DNA of 41,222 nt from Blautia sp. (GCA_022777285.1 JALFGN010000016.1:1-41222); one strand, 5' to 3'. Positions 27,037-38,812 are shown, counted from the stretch's first letter. A program made the numbers and translations. The notes: generated from the sequence alone by a model not told the origin.

Positions 27037-29124
27037 ATGGCAAAATACTTAGTGATTGTGGAATCACCGGCAAAAGTGAAAACGATTAAAAAATTTCTGG
27101 GTTCCAATTATGAAGTCATGGCATCCAATGGTCATGTAAGGGATTTACCCAAGAGCCAGTTGGGAATTGATGTAGAAAATGATTATGAACCAAAATATAT
27201 AACGATAAGAGGGAAGGGAGATATTCTTGCAGGCTTGAGAAAAGCTGCTAAAAAAGCAGAAAAAGTATACCTCGCAACGGACCCTGACCGGGAGGGAGAA
27301 GCCATATCCTGGCATCTCGCCAATGCGCTGAAACTGGATGAAAAGAAGATGCGCAGAATTACTTTTAATGAAATTACAAAAACTGCAGTAAAAGCGTCGC
27401 TTAAGCAGGCAAGAGATATTGATATGAACCTGGTGGATGCACAGCAGGCAAGAAGAATCCTTGACCGAATGGTGGGATATCGGATCAGTCCGCTGTTATG
27501 GGCAAAAGTAAAACGTGGACTGAGCGCTGGACGTGTGCAGTCAGTTGCCCTTCGTATCATAGGAGACAGAGAAGAAGAAATCAATGCGTTTATTCCGGAA
27601 GAATATTGGAGCCTGGATGCGGAATTTTCCATTAAAGGAGAGAAAAAACCGCTGGTAGCAAAATTTTATGGAAAAAAAGGCCAAAAAATCGAAATTCATT
27701 CCAGAGAAGAACTGAATGAAATTTTAAAAGAACTGGAGGCAGTTCCTTATGAAATTGCCGAAGTGAAAAAGAGTGAACGGAATAAAAAACCGCCGCTTCC
27801 TTTCACTACCAGTACGCTACAGCAGGAAGCCTCGAAAGTACTGAATTTTTCTACGCAGAAAACCATGCGTCTTGCACAGCAGTTATATGAAGGGATTGAT
27901 ATTAAAGGAAATGGAACCGTGGGTATTATCACCTATCTGCGTACCGATTCCACAAGAATCTCGGAAGAAGCGGAAGCAGCTGCGCAGGAATACATTACTT
28001 CCCAGTATGGGGAAGAATATGTACGGATTCATGAAAAGAAAGACGATGCAAAGAAGAAGATTCAGGATGCCCATGAGGCGATTCGTCCTACCGATATCAC
28101 AAGAACACCTGCATCCTTGAAGGAATCCTTAAGCAGAGATCAGTTTCGTCTTTATCAGCTGATCTGGAAACGGTTTGCAGCTAGTTGTATGCAGCCTGCA
28201 AAGTATGAAACGACCTCTGTAAAAATAAGAGGTGGGGAATATTATTTCACTACAGCAGCATCAAAATTGAAATTTGATGGTTTTATGGCTGTTTATGTAC
28301 AGGATGAAGAAGAGAAAAATGTAAATTCGTTTCTGGTAAAAGGAATTGATGAGAATACAGAACTGAATTTCCAGGGATTTCATGAGCAGCAGCATTTTAC
28401 ACAGCCGCCGGCTCATTATACAGAAGCAACGCTTGTAAAAACGCTGGAAGAACTGGGAATCGGACGCCCAAGTACGTATGCACCTACCATTACCACAATT
28501 ATTGCCAGAAGATATGTGGCAAAAGAAAATAAAAATCTTTATATGACGGAACTGGGAGAAGTGGTAAACCATATTATGAAAACCTCTTTCCCAAGTATTG
28601 TGGATGTGTATTTTACAGCAACTATGGAAGAATTGCTGGACAGTGTAGCAGATGGATTGGTAAAGTGGAAGACGGTCATTCGTAATTTCTATCCGGATCT
28701 GGATGAGGCAGTGAAAATTGCAGAAAAAGAACAGGAAGAAGTGAAGATTGAAGATGAAGTTACCGATGTGATCTGTGAACAGTGCGGACGAAATATGGTC
28801 ATTAAATATGGACCCCATGGAAAATTCCTGGCATGTCCCGGATTTCCTGATTGCAGAAATACAAAACCTTACCTGGAGAAAATCGGAGTTCCCTGTCCCG
28901 TCTGCGGAAAAGAAGTGGTGCTTCGGAGAAGTAAAAAAGGACGTCGCTATTATGGATGTGAGAATAATCCGGAATGTGACTTTATGTCCTGGCAGAAACC
29001 ATCCATCGAAAAATGCCCGGTTTGCGGAGGATACATGCTGGAAAAAGGAAATAAACTGGTATGTGCAGACGAAAAATGCGGGTATGTTCAGGTGAAACCC
29101 AAAGAGCAAAAAGAACAGGAATGA
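27037..29124 (+). CDS. topA: DNA topoisomerase I
   Basis: A type IA topoisomerase that relaxes negative supercoils through a 5'-phosphotyrosine link. The ATG at 27037 has CAGGAGG upstream, inside the end of dprA, giving 695 residues. The Toprim domain has VIVESPAKVKTIKKFL and the metal motif DPDREGEA. The catalytic tyrosine is Y300 in IITYLRTDSTRIS. Three C-terminal zinc ribbons follow (CEQCG..CPGFPDC, CPVCG..CENNPEC, CPVCG..CADEKC), ending in a lysine/glutamate-rich tail. All key residues are intact. A strong terminator separates it from codY. Confidence 0.98.
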   Translation: MAKYLVIVESPAKVKTIKKFLGSNYEVMASNGHVRDLPKSQLGIDVENDYEPKYITIRGKGDILAGLRKAAKKAEKVYLATDPDREGEAISWHLANALKLDEKKMRRITFNEITKTAVKASLKQARDIDMNLVDAQQARRILDRMVGYRISPLLWAKVKRGLSAGRVQSVALRIIGDREEEINAFIPEEYWSLDAEFSIKGEKKPLVAKFYGKKGQKIEIHSREELNEILKELEAVPYEIAEVKKSERNKKPPLPFTTSTLQQEASKVLNFSTQKTMRLAQQLYEGIDIKGNGTVGIITYLRTDSTRISEEAEAAAQEYITSQYGEEYVRIHEKKDDAKKKIQDAHEAIRPTDITRTPASLKESLSRDQFRLYQLIWKRFAASCMQPAKYETTSVKIRGGEYYFTTAASKLKFDGFMAVYVQDEEEKNVNSFLVKGIDENTELNFQGFHEQQHFTQPPAHYTEATLVKTLEELGIGRPSTYAPTITTIIARRYVAKENKNLYMTELGEVVNHIMKTSFPSIVDVYFTATMEELLDSVADGLVKWKTVIRNFYPDLDEAVKIAEKEQEEVKIEDEVTDVICEQCGRNMVIKYGPHGKFLACPGFPDCRNTKPYLEKIGVPCPVCGKEVVLRRSKKGRRYYGCENNPECDFMSWQKPSIEKCPVCGGYMLEKGNKLVCADEKCGYVQVKPKEQKEQE

Positions 29125-29128
29125 TCAG

Positions 29129-29172
29129 ATGCCGTTTGTCTCAAAAAATGGGACAGACGGTATTTTTGTTTT
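29129..29172 (+). terminator. Terminator of the comM-dprA-topA operon
   Basis: ATGCCGTTTGTCTCA pairs with TGGGACAGACGGTAT (15 bp with G-U pairs, A5 loop), followed by TTTTGTTTT. Confidence 0.9.
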
Positions 29173-29218
29173 AATTATTCAAAAAAAACGAATAGACAGA
29201 AAATAGAGGGATTATACA

Positions 29219-29247
29219 TTGATTTTGGGATAATTGTGTGGTAAAAT
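29219..29247 (+). promoter_or_regulatory. Promoter of codY
   Basis: TTGATT, a 17-base spacer, and TAAAAT with an extended TG (TGGTAAAAT), 67 bases before the codY start codon. Confidence 0.75.
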
Positions 29248-29314
29248 AGAAAAAAGATATGAGAATTTGGCAAGCGCCGGATGTTGCTTGAAATAATGAA
29301 AAAGGAGGTTCGTT

Positions 29315-30103
29315 ATGAGTGTACAATTATTGGATAAAACCAGAAAGATAAACAAACTGCTTCATAATAACAATTCTTCCAAGGTATTATTTAATGATAT
29401 CTGTGAAGTTATGGTGGAGACTCTGGATTCCAATATCCTTGTAATCAGCAAAAAGGGAAAAGTTCTGGGCGTAGGAAGCTGTCCGGGAGTAGAAGAGATT
29501 ACGGAACTGATTGATGATGAAGTGGGGGGATTTATCGATAAGCTTCTGAACGAAAGACTTCTTGGTGTTTTATCCACAAAAGAAAATGTAAATCTGCAGA
29601 CGCTTGGTTTTGAAGGGGATGACATTAATAAATATATGGCGATTATCAGTCCTATAGATATTGCGGGAGAGCGTCTCGGCACACTTTTTATGTACAGAGA
29701 TACAAGAGGATATGACATAGAAGATATCATTGTAAGCGAATATGGAACAACCGTGGTCGGACTTGAAATGATGCGTTCTGTGCATGAAGAGAATGCGGAA
29801 GAAAACAGAAAGATTCAGGTGGTGAAATCAGCATTTAATACCCTGTCATTTTCTGAACTTGAGGCAATCATTCATATTTTTGAGGAACTGGACGGAGATG
29901 AGGGAATTCTTGTAGCAAGTAAAATTGCCGATCGTGTGGGAATTACCCGTTCTGTTATTGTTAATGCGTTGCGTAAGTTCGAAAGTGCCGGTGTAATTGA
30001 ATCCCGTTCTTCCGGTATGAAGGGTACTTATATAAAAGTTCTGAACGAAGTGATTTTTGATGAACTGGAAGAAATCAAGAAAAGAAAACTGGTTAAAAAG
30101 TAA
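29315..30103 (+). CDS. codY: GTP-sensing global transcriptional repressor CodY
   Basis: CodY senses branched-chain amino acids and, in many species, GTP, and represses nutrient-acquisition and metabolic genes during growth. It has 262 residues, the standard length. The N-terminal GAF domain (1-155) includes SVQLLDKTRKINKLL, and the long linker helix is followed by the winged helix-turn-helix KIADRVGITRSVIVNALRKFESAGVIESRSSG. The ribosome binding site AAGGAGG is strong. It is monocistronic between two terminators. I find no perfect CodY box in the window; the closest is after groEL. Confidence 0.97.
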   Translation: MSVQLLDKTRKINKLLHNNNSSKVLFNDICEVMVETLDSNILVISKKGKVLGVGSCPGVEEITELIDDEVGGFIDKLLNERLLGVLSTKENVNLQTLGFEGDDINKYMAIISPIDIAGERLGTLFMYRDTRGYDIEDIIVSEYGTTVVGLEMMRSVHEENAEENRKIQVVKSAFNTLSFSELEAIIHIFEELDGDEGILVASKIADRVGITRSVIVNALRKFESAGVIESRSSGMKGTYIKVLNEVIFDELEEIKKRKLVKK

Positions 30104-30139
30104 AACACAGTTTTTCTGGAATAGAATGGAAAAGCAGGT

Positions 30140-30195
30140 ATAAGAAGCAGAGATTATTCATATAGTAAGAATGGTCTCTGCTTCTTATTATTCTG
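30140..30195 (+). terminator. Terminator of codY
   Basis: TAAGAAGCAGAGA (30141-30153) and TCTCTGCTTCTTA (30175-30187) form a perfect 13-bp stem with a 21-base loop, followed by TTATTCTG. The T-run is modest, but the stem is strong. Confidence 0.75.
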
Positions 30196-30244
30196 ATTAT
30201 AAAATAAATATAAAATGTGCCGAAAAACAAAAAAGTGAGAAAAA

Positions 30245-30271
30245 AAGAGATAATAAGAGATAATAAGAGAT
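30245..30271 (+). repeat. Short tandem repeat upstream of groESL
   Basis: AGAGATAATA occurs twice in a row, followed by AGAGATA (10-base unit, about 2.7 copies). It is 45 bases upstream of the groES -35, in a very A-rich stretch that could act as an UP-like or curved element. Confidence 0.6.
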
Positions 30272-30310
30272 ATAGAAAATAAAAATAGAAATACAGACAG
30301 ATAAAAGTAG

Positions 30311-30339
30311 TTGCAGAAAAAGGCCGAATTCACTAATAT
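30311..30339 (+). promoter_or_regulatory. Promoter of groES-groEL
   Basis: TTGCAG, a 17-base spacer, and TAATAT. The predicted start, near 30346, lies five bases before the CIRCE, matching the arrangement at hrcA. Confidence 0.7.
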
Positions 30340-30350
30340 ATGACTAACGG

Positions 30351-30377
30351 TTAGCACTCGAACCAAATGAGTGCTAA
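30351..30377. promoter_or_regulatory. CIRCE operator (HrcA binding site) for groESL
   Basis: TTAGCACTC, 9 bases, GAGTGCTAA: arms identical to the CIRCE before hrcA, with a different spacer. HrcA from this window should repress both operons. Confidence 0.97.
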
Positions 30378-30414
30378 TAATGAGATTGATAATTCTAAAG
30401 GAGGCAATTAAGAT

Positions 30415-32348
<1,934 letters not shown>

Positions 32349-32386
32349 TTCATATAGCAGAAAATACAGAAAATTCACAATTTCTT

Positions 32387-32419
32387 ATGCCGGTGTTGTA
32401 TAGACACCGGCATTTCTTT
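32387..32419 (+). terminator. Terminator of groESL
   Basis: ATGCCGGTGT and ACACCGGCAT form a perfect 10-bp stem with a 7-base loop, followed by TTCTTTG. Confidence 0.85.
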
Positions 32420-32474
32420 GTGATAGACTAATAACAGAGTTTGAAAGCAAATGTTGATAAAAAAGGAGGAAACT

Positions 32475-32971
32475 ATGAACGATGCATATTCAGAACTGTT
32501 GATCAAGAAGGAGACGACAGTGAAAGACAGGTTGATTAAAGTTCTTGTGATTGCAGTGATTGTTCTGGCTGTTTTAGCAGGTTTTATGCAGCCGCTTGCA
32601 TGGCTTCTGGCATTGGGAGCCGGTATTGGTGCATATTTCTTATTCCCGAATCTGGATCTGGAATTTGAATATGTCTATGTAAACGGGGAACTGGATATTG
32701 ATAAAATCATGTCCAAGATGAAAAGAAAAAAAGTAAAAAGTCTGGATCTTTCAAAAATGGAGATTATGGCACCCGTAAAATCTCACAGACTGGATCATCG
32801 GAATCATAATTCAAATTTGAAAGTATATGATTTTTCATCAGGAAATCAGTCACATAAGATTTATGCCATGATTATCCCGGATGACAAGGATCTTTGCAAA
32901 GTCCTGCTGGAGCCGGATGAAGAACTGCTGAAAAATATTGAAAAAAGCTGTCCGCGAAAAGTTTTTACGGA

Positions 32972-32975
<4 letters not shown>
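32475..32975 (+). CDS. Small membrane protein of unknown function (DUF6106-like)
   Basis: A 166-residue protein. The start is the ATG at 32475 with AAAGGAGG 8 bases upstream; an in-frame ATG at 32451 lies before that site. Two hydrophobic segments (about residues 22-60, LIKVLVIAVIVLAVLAGFMQPLA and LALGAGIGAYFLFP) form a hairpin, followed by a soluble domain with FEYVYVNGELDIDKIM, KSLDLSKMEIMAP and IPDDKDLCKVLLEPDEE. I recall similar proteins as DUF6106 in Clostridia, but this is from memory. No catalytic motif is seen. Its stop codon lies inside the -35 of the guaB promoter, and I see no terminator between them. Confidence 0.72.
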
Positions 32976-34489
<1,514 letters not shown>

Positions 34490-34521
34490 TCGGGCACATT
34501 TTTAATGTACCTTGAAAAGAG

Positions 34522-34569
34522 ATAAACAGGAGGCTGTTGCTTTTGAGCAATGGTCTCCTGTTTATTTTG
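34522..34569 (+). terminator. Terminator of guaB
   Basis: ATAAACAGGAG (34522-34532) pairs with CTCCTGTTTAT (34555-34565); an inner GTTGC/GCAAT stem extends it, and TTTTG follows. Confidence 0.88.
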
Positions 34570-34605
34570 ATATCAGGACAAAGATTTCTATAGGTGGAGA
34601 AACGT

Positions 34606-35313
34606 ATGATGAGTAAAAAGTACAATGTGGGAGGAAAACAGAAAAGACGTCAGCAGAGAAATCGAAGAGTATTTCTGTTTGGAATGTTAAGTATTGTTGT
34701 GTTGTTTATTTTGTGTGTTTGGGCTACAGAAAAGAAGCGCGCACAGGAGGAACGGTTGAAAGAGAATCCTTCTTTTATTGGGGCGCCTCCTTTTGAAGTG
34801 GAACTTCTTGACATCAATGAATATTCCAGACCTGGAATCCCTCTGGAAAAAATCAACGGGATTGTAGTTCATTATACGGCAAATCCAGGGAGTACGGCAG
34901 AAGAAAACAGAAATTATTTTGAAAACCTCAAAGACAGCCACGAAACGAAAGTGAGCAGTCATTTTGTGATCGGGATAGACGGAGAGATTGTTCAGTGCAT
35001 TCCCAGCTCTGAAATCGCCTATGCATCCAACGAGAGAAACAGTGATACCCTTTCTATTGAATGTTGCCACAAAGATGAAACTGGAAAATTTACGCAGGAC
35101 ACCTATCGCTCTCTGGTAAGGTTGACCGGTTGGCTGTGCCAGAGATTTGGACTTACCAGTGAAGATGTGATCCGGCATTATGATGTGACCGGAAAAAACT
35201 GTCCCAGGTATTATGTAGAGCATCCGGAAGCCTGGGAGACATTCCAAAAAGATGTAGATGATCAGATTCAGATTGTAGAAGAGGAAATAAAGACAGAAGG
35301 GGAGGCGGGATAA
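34606..35313 (+). CDS. Membrane-anchored N-acetylmuramoyl-L-alanine amidase (Amidase_2/PGRP type)
   Basis: A zinc amidase that cuts the bond between muramic acid and the stem peptide. It has 235 residues. A basic N-terminus (KQKRRQQRNRR) is followed by one membrane segment (about residues 22-39), giving a type II anchor that puts the domain outside. Zinc-site candidates are H89 in GIVVHYTANPGS, the histidine in VIRHYDVTGKNCP, and the cysteine of that motif, the T7-lysozyme-like pattern. SHFVIGIDGEIVQCIP is also typical. The start at 34606 has AGGTGGAG 6 bases upstream; the ATG at 34609 is equally possible. A small ORF follows after 3 bases. The role may be wall turnover or spore-related. Confidence 0.88.
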   Translation: MMSKKYNVGGKQKRRQQRNRRVFLFGMLSIVVLFILCVWATEKKRAQEERLKENPSFIGAPPFEVELLDINEYSRPGIPLEKINGIVVHYTANPGSTAEENRNYFENLKDSHETKVSSHFVIGIDGEIVQCIPSSEIAYASNERNSDTLSIECCHKDETGKFTQDTYRSLVRLTGWLCQRFGLTSEDVIRHYDVTGKNCPRYYVEHPEAWETFQKDVDDQIQIVEEEIKTEGEAG

Positions 35314-35316
35314 AAA

Positions 35317-35436
35317 ATGAAAAAACTAAGGGAAATAAAAAATTATTTTGTGCCTGGTCCGATGGTATTTCTTATGTCAGAATTTCTGGAGCGGGTATTA
35401 AAAAAACATGAACCGGTGGAAATAAAGGAGGTTTAA
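35317..35436 (+). CDS. 39-residue hypothetical protein
   Basis: A short frame of 39 codons that starts ATG at 35317 and ends TAA at 35434-35436. GGAGG, in the last codons of the amidase gene, is 12 bases upstream. The encoded peptide is basic in the first half (MKKLREIKNYFV) and amphipathic in the middle (PMVFLMSEFLERVLKK). The next gene's ribosome binding site AAAGGAGG lies in its last codons (IKEV), so the three genes read as a tightly coupled set. I do not recognise it. It could be a real small protein or a translated leader that couples the xylosidase to the amidase. Confidence 0.55.
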   Translation: MKKLREIKNYFVPGPMVFLMSEFLERVLKKHEPVEIKEV

Positions 35437-35442
35437 GAGAAA

Positions 35443-37689
35443 ATGAAATTTACAAATGGATACTGGATGTTAAGAGAAGAAATAAATGCTGCCTATGCAG
35501 TGGAATACAGCGGACATTCCATTAACGGAAATACCCTTACGGTATATCTTCCCGGCAAGCACATTGCGAGTCGTGGAGATGCGTTGAATCTTCCTATGCT
35601 GACCGTCACACTTTCCAGTCCTCAGGAAGGAATCATTAAAGTTTCGGCAGTGCATCATGCAGGAGCCATTTATAAAGGACCTTTTGCAGAAATCAAAGAT
35701 GAAAATCCCCAGGTGGAAATCACAGAAAAGGAAGATACACTGATATTTAAAAGCGGAGATCTGAAAGCAGTGATTGATAAAGCACCGAATGCTTATAAGC
35801 TGGCATTTTATGATGGGGATAAATTCCTGACAGAATCCAGTTACCGGAATCTGGCTCATATGCATAATCGTGACACAGGAAAAAATTATATGACAGAGCA
35901 GCTTCTGATTGATGTGGATGAGTATGTATATGGTCTTGGCGAGCGTTTTACACCGTTTGTGAAAAATGGTCAGATTGTGGAAATGTGGAATGAGGATGGA
36001 GGAACCTCCAGCGAGATCGCATACAAGAATATACCATTTTATATTACTAATAAGGGATACGGAGTTCTGGTAGATAACGAAGGAGATGTAGCTTACGAGA
36101 TTGCCAGTGAGAAAGTAGAAAGAGTGCAGTTTTCTGTAGAAGGCGAACGCCTGGACTATTACTTTATCAGTGGTGGAACCCCGATGAAAACAGTGGAAAA
36201 ATATACAGATCTGACTGGAAAACCGGCACTTCCTCCAGCATGGTCCTTTGGTCTTTGGCTGACCACTTCTTTTACAACGGATTATGACGAAAATACCACT
36301 TCCAGTTTCATTCAGGGAATGGCAGACAGAGATATTCCGCTTCATGTGTTCCATTTTGATTGTTACTGGATGGAAGCTTTCCAGTGGTGTAATTTCCAGT
36401 GGGATCCAAATGTGACAACAGATCCGAAGGGAATGCTGCAGAGATATCATGACAAGGGTCTGAAAATCTGTGTATGGATCAATCCATATATTGCACAGAA
36501 TTCGATTCTGTTTACAGAAGGAAAAGAAAACGGATATCTGGTAAAACGTACAGACGGAAGTGTATGGCAGACGGATCTGTGGCAGCCTGGAATGGCACTG
36601 GTAGATTTTACAAATCCGGATGCATGTGCATGGTATCAGAGTAAACTGAAAGTGCTGCTTGATGGTGGAGTAGACTGTTTTAAGACAGATTTTGGTGAGA
36701 GAATTCCAGTAAAAGACATTGCTTATTTTGACGGTTCTGATCCGGTGAAAATGCATAATTATTATACTTTCTTATATAATAAAACAGTATTTGAACTTCT
36801 GGAAAGAGAAAGAGGAAAAGGAGAAGCGGTACTTTTTGCACGTTCTGCAACGGTAGGCGGACAGCAGTTCCCGGCACATTGGGGCGGTGACTGTTCTGCT
36901 ACTTACGTATCTATGGCAGAAACCCTTCGCGGCGGTCTTTCTCTGTCCTTAAGCGGATTTGGCTTCTGGAGTCATGATATCAGCGGATTTGAACAGACAG
37001 CACCTGCTGATATTTACAAACGCTGGTGCCAGTTTGGACTGCTTTCTTCCCACAGCCGTCTGCATGGATCTTCTTCCTATCGTGTGCCGTGGCTGTTTGA
37101 TGAGGAATCCTGTGTGATTCTGAAAGAATTTGTGAATCTGAAATGCAGACTGATGCCATATCTCTATGGACAGGCAGTGTTGGCTCACGAAAAAGGAATA
37201 CCGGTTCTTCGTCCGATGCTTCTGGATTTCCCGGAAGACAGGGCCTGTGATTGTCTGGACAGACAGTATATGTTTGGTTCTTCGTTACTGGTTGCGCCAA
37301 TCTTTAAAGAATCAGGAGAAGTGGATTATTATCTTCCAAAAGGAACATGGATCAATCTGATTACAGGAGAGAAAAAAGAAGGAAATACATGGGTGAAAGA
37401 AACCCATGATTATCATTCTCTTCCGCTTATGATTCGTGAAAATACGATTCTTCCTATGGGAACGAACGAAGAAGAGGCAGCATATGATTATGCAGATGGT
37501 GTGGTACTGGTTCTTTCTGAGTTCACAGATGGTGGTCAGGCAGAAGTGACAATTCCGGATACAAAAGGCAACAAAGTAATGAAAGTTACCGCGCAGCGTC
37601 AGGGTGATGTGATCACGGTACATGCAGAAGGCGGGAACGGTAACTTTACTGTGAAAAATATGGGAAGCGGAGAAGTTGTAATTCAATAG
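35443..37689 (+). CDS. yicI: GH31 alpha-xylosidase (YicI-like)
   Basis: A glycoside hydrolase family 31 enzyme that releases alpha-linked xylose, for example isoprimeverose from xyloglucan. The 748 residues lack a signal peptide, so it is cytoplasmic and acts on imported oligosaccharides. The nucleophile is D416 in CFKTDFGERIP, the same number as D416 of E. coli YicI, and the acid/base is D483 in HWGGDC (D482 in YicI). The KTDFGER form is the alpha-xylosidase version of the family motif. SGFGFWSHDISGFE and SSHSRLHGSSSYRVPW also match YicI closely. No transporter or xylose gene is next to it. The upstream neighbours are an amidase and a 39-codon ORF, an unusual setting. Confidence 0.95.
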   Translation: MKFTNGYWMLREEINAAYAVEYSGHSINGNTLTVYLPGKHIASRGDALNLPMLTVTLSSPQEGIIKVSAVHHAGAIYKGPFAEIKDENPQVEITEKEDTLIFKSGDLKAVIDKAPNAYKLAFYDGDKFLTESSYRNLAHMHNRDTGKNYMTEQLLIDVDEYVYGLGERFTPFVKNGQIVEMWNEDGGTSSEIAYKNIPFYITNKGYGVLVDNEGDVAYEIASEKVERVQFSVEGERLDYYFISGGTPMKTVEKYTDLTGKPALPPAWSFGLWLTTSFTTDYDENTTSSFIQGMADRDIPLHVFHFDCYWMEAFQWCNFQWDPNVTTDPKGMLQRYHDKGLKICVWINPYIAQNSILFTEGKENGYLVKRTDGSVWQTDLWQPGMALVDFTNPDACAWYQSKLKVLLDGGVDCFKTDFGERIPVKDIAYFDGSDPVKMHNYYTFLYNKTVFELLERERGKGEAVLFARSATVGGQQFPAHWGGDCSATYVSMAETLRGGLSLSLSGFGFWSHDISGFEQTAPADIYKRWCQFGLLSSHSRLHGSSSYRVPWLFDEESCVILKEFVNLKCRLMPYLYGQAVLAHEKGIPVLRPMLLDFPEDRACDCLDRQYMFGSSLLVAPIFKESGEVDYYLPKGTWINLITGEKKEGNTWVKETHDYHSLPLMIRENTILPMGTNEEEAAYDYADGVVLVLSEFTDGGQAEVTIPDTKGNKVMKVTAQRQGDVITVHAEGGNGNFTVKNMGSGEVVIQ

Positions 37690-37703
37690 TTTTGGAAAGA
37701 CAA

Positions 37704-37738
37704 GGGGACGGGTACATAGTGACTATGTATCCGTCCCC
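37704..37738. repeat. 35-base GGGGACGG palindrome downstream of the alpha-xylosidase gene
   Basis: Two 17-base arms (GGGGACGGGTACATAGT at 37704-37720 and ACTATGTATCCGTCCCC at 37722-37738) surround a single central G, with only one G-U pair. No T-run follows, so it is not a standard terminator, although it may slow polymerase. Dispersed GGGGACGG..CCGTCCCC palindromes occur in intergenic regions of many Clostridia (from memory), so this may be a REP-like element. Confidence 0.65.
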
Positions 37739-37776
37739 TACTCACCGATTGTCCATAAAAAAAATTCATTTAGCCA

Positions 37777-37804
37777 TTGCAATTTAAAATTTATATGTTA
37801 CAAT
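37777..37804 (+). promoter_or_regulatory. Promoter of the nitroreductase gene
   Basis: TTGCAA, a 16-base spacer, and TACAAT with an extended TG (TGTTACAAT), 32 bases before the ATG. Confidence 0.7.
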
Positions 37805-37835
37805 AATGTTACATAAAAATTAAAAAGGTGAGAGT

Positions 37836-38606
37836 ATGAATTTATACGAAGCAATTTTTTTGAGAAAGTCTGTACGCAATTATGAGATGGAACCGTTAAA
37901 GCCAGCTCTTTTAAATGAAATAAAAGAGTATTATCAGCAGATTGAAGGCTTAAATCCGGGGATCAGTACAGAAATTTCGATTATAGATAATACAAAAGGA
38001 CAATATAAACGCGTGCATTTGCTGGGGGTCAAGGCACCTTATTATCTGGCTTTTTACTCTGAGGATAAAGATAAAGCCATGCTGAATGCAGGGTATATTA
38101 TGGAACAGCTGGTGCTGTTTCTGTGCACAAAGGGGCTTGGAACTTGTTTCCTGGGCAGTGTAAAGCCGAAGATGGGAAATTCAGATAAAAGAAATAAAAA
38201 ATGTATGATTATGCTGGCATTCGGATACAGCAAAGGTTCCAACACAAGAAAACCGTCTGAAGCAAAAAGAATGAGTCTTCAGGAACTTTGTGTCTATAAA
38301 GAGGTACCGAGACAGTGGATGAAACAGCTTCTCGAGGCAGCAAGACTGGCTCCATCCAGTATGAACAGTCAACCCTGGCGTTTTGTGGTATATGATAACA
38401 GGATTCATGTATTTGCAAAGAAACATAACGTCAATTATTTTGGAATGGGAAAATATGAAGAATTCAATCTGGGTGTGATGTTTTCTCATCTTATGATTGT
38501 AGCAGAAGAATTGTGGTTGGATATGGATCTGATTCGGCTGGATGATATTTCCCATAAAAGCTTTTCCAATAGTGAATATATTATGAGTGCAATCCTGCGA
38601 ACCTGA
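37836..38606 (+). CDS. Nitroreductase-family protein, TM1586 type
   Basis: A 256-residue protein of the FMN-dependent nitroreductase superfamily. It starts NLYEAIFLRKSVRNYEMEPL, the usual RxSxR FMN-phosphate motif. The second half carries LEAARLAPSSMNSQPWRFVVY, the main family motif, while the first half has YIMEQLVLFLCTKGLGTCFL, a duplicated-looking arrangement typical of the TM1586 nitroreductase domain. The final catalytic-type stretch is FNLGVMFSHLMIVAEEL. The substrate is unknown. It has its own promoter and AAAAAGGTGAG before the ATG. The strong tRNA promoter lies 60 bases downstream of its stop. Confidence 0.86.
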   Translation: MNLYEAIFLRKSVRNYEMEPLKPALLNEIKEYYQQIEGLNPGISTEISIIDNTKGQYKRVHLLGVKAPYYLAFYSEDKDKAMLNAGYIMEQLVLFLCTKGLGTCFLGSVKPKMGNSDKRNKKCMIMLAFGYSKGSNTRKPSEAKRMSLQELCVYKEVPRQWMKQLLEAARLAPSSMNSQPWRFVVYDNRIHVFAKKHNVNYFGMGKYEEFNLGVMFSHLMIVAEELWLDMDLIRLDDISHKSFSNSEYIMSAILRT

Positions 38607-38667
38607 TGCTTTTGAAAGCAGAGAATGGGGAAAGGGGATAATATACGCAAAAAAATTGAAAAAACAG

Positions 38668-38696
38668 TTGACAATTGGAAATAGTTGTAGTATAGT
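38668..38696 (+). promoter_or_regulatory. Consensus promoter of tRNA-Gly
   Basis: A perfect TTGACA, a 17-base spacer, and TATAGT, 20 bases before the tRNA. Confidence 0.88.
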
Positions 38697-38716
38697 ATAT
38701 TTTGTCATTAAGACAT

Positions 38717-38789
38717 GCGCGAGTGGCTCAGTTGGTGGAGCGCGACCTTGCCAAGGTCGAGGCCGCGGGTTCGAGTCCCGTCTCGCGCT
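38717..38789 (+). tRNA. tRNA-Gly, anticodon GCC
   Basis: A 73-base cloverleaf. Acceptor arms GCGCGAG (38717-38723) and CTCGCGC (38782-38788) pair perfectly, with T as discriminator. The D arm is GCTC..GAGC. The anticodon stem CGACC/GGTCG has the loop TTGCCAA with anticodon GCC. The T arm is GCGGG-TTCGAGT-CCCGT. The CCA end is not encoded; a T-run follows. It reads GGC and GGT codons. Confidence 0.97.
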
Positions 38790-38812
38790 CTTTTTATTTG
38801 TTCTGTGTTTAT

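Larger units (their letters stand above)
30104..30414. other. 311-base intergenic region between codY and groES
   Basis: It contains the codY terminator, an A/T-rich block of about 110 bases with a short tandem repeat, the groES promoter and the CIRCE operator. I see no gene in it. Confidence 0.8.

Noticed and set aside
35470-36756. 428-codon minus-strand frame inside the alpha-xylosidase gene
   Set aside because: It is antisense to a gene with full GH31 motifs, and the product is rich in Cys, His and Phe as expected of a shadow frame. Similar long shadows opposite thiI and trhP were rejected for the same reason.
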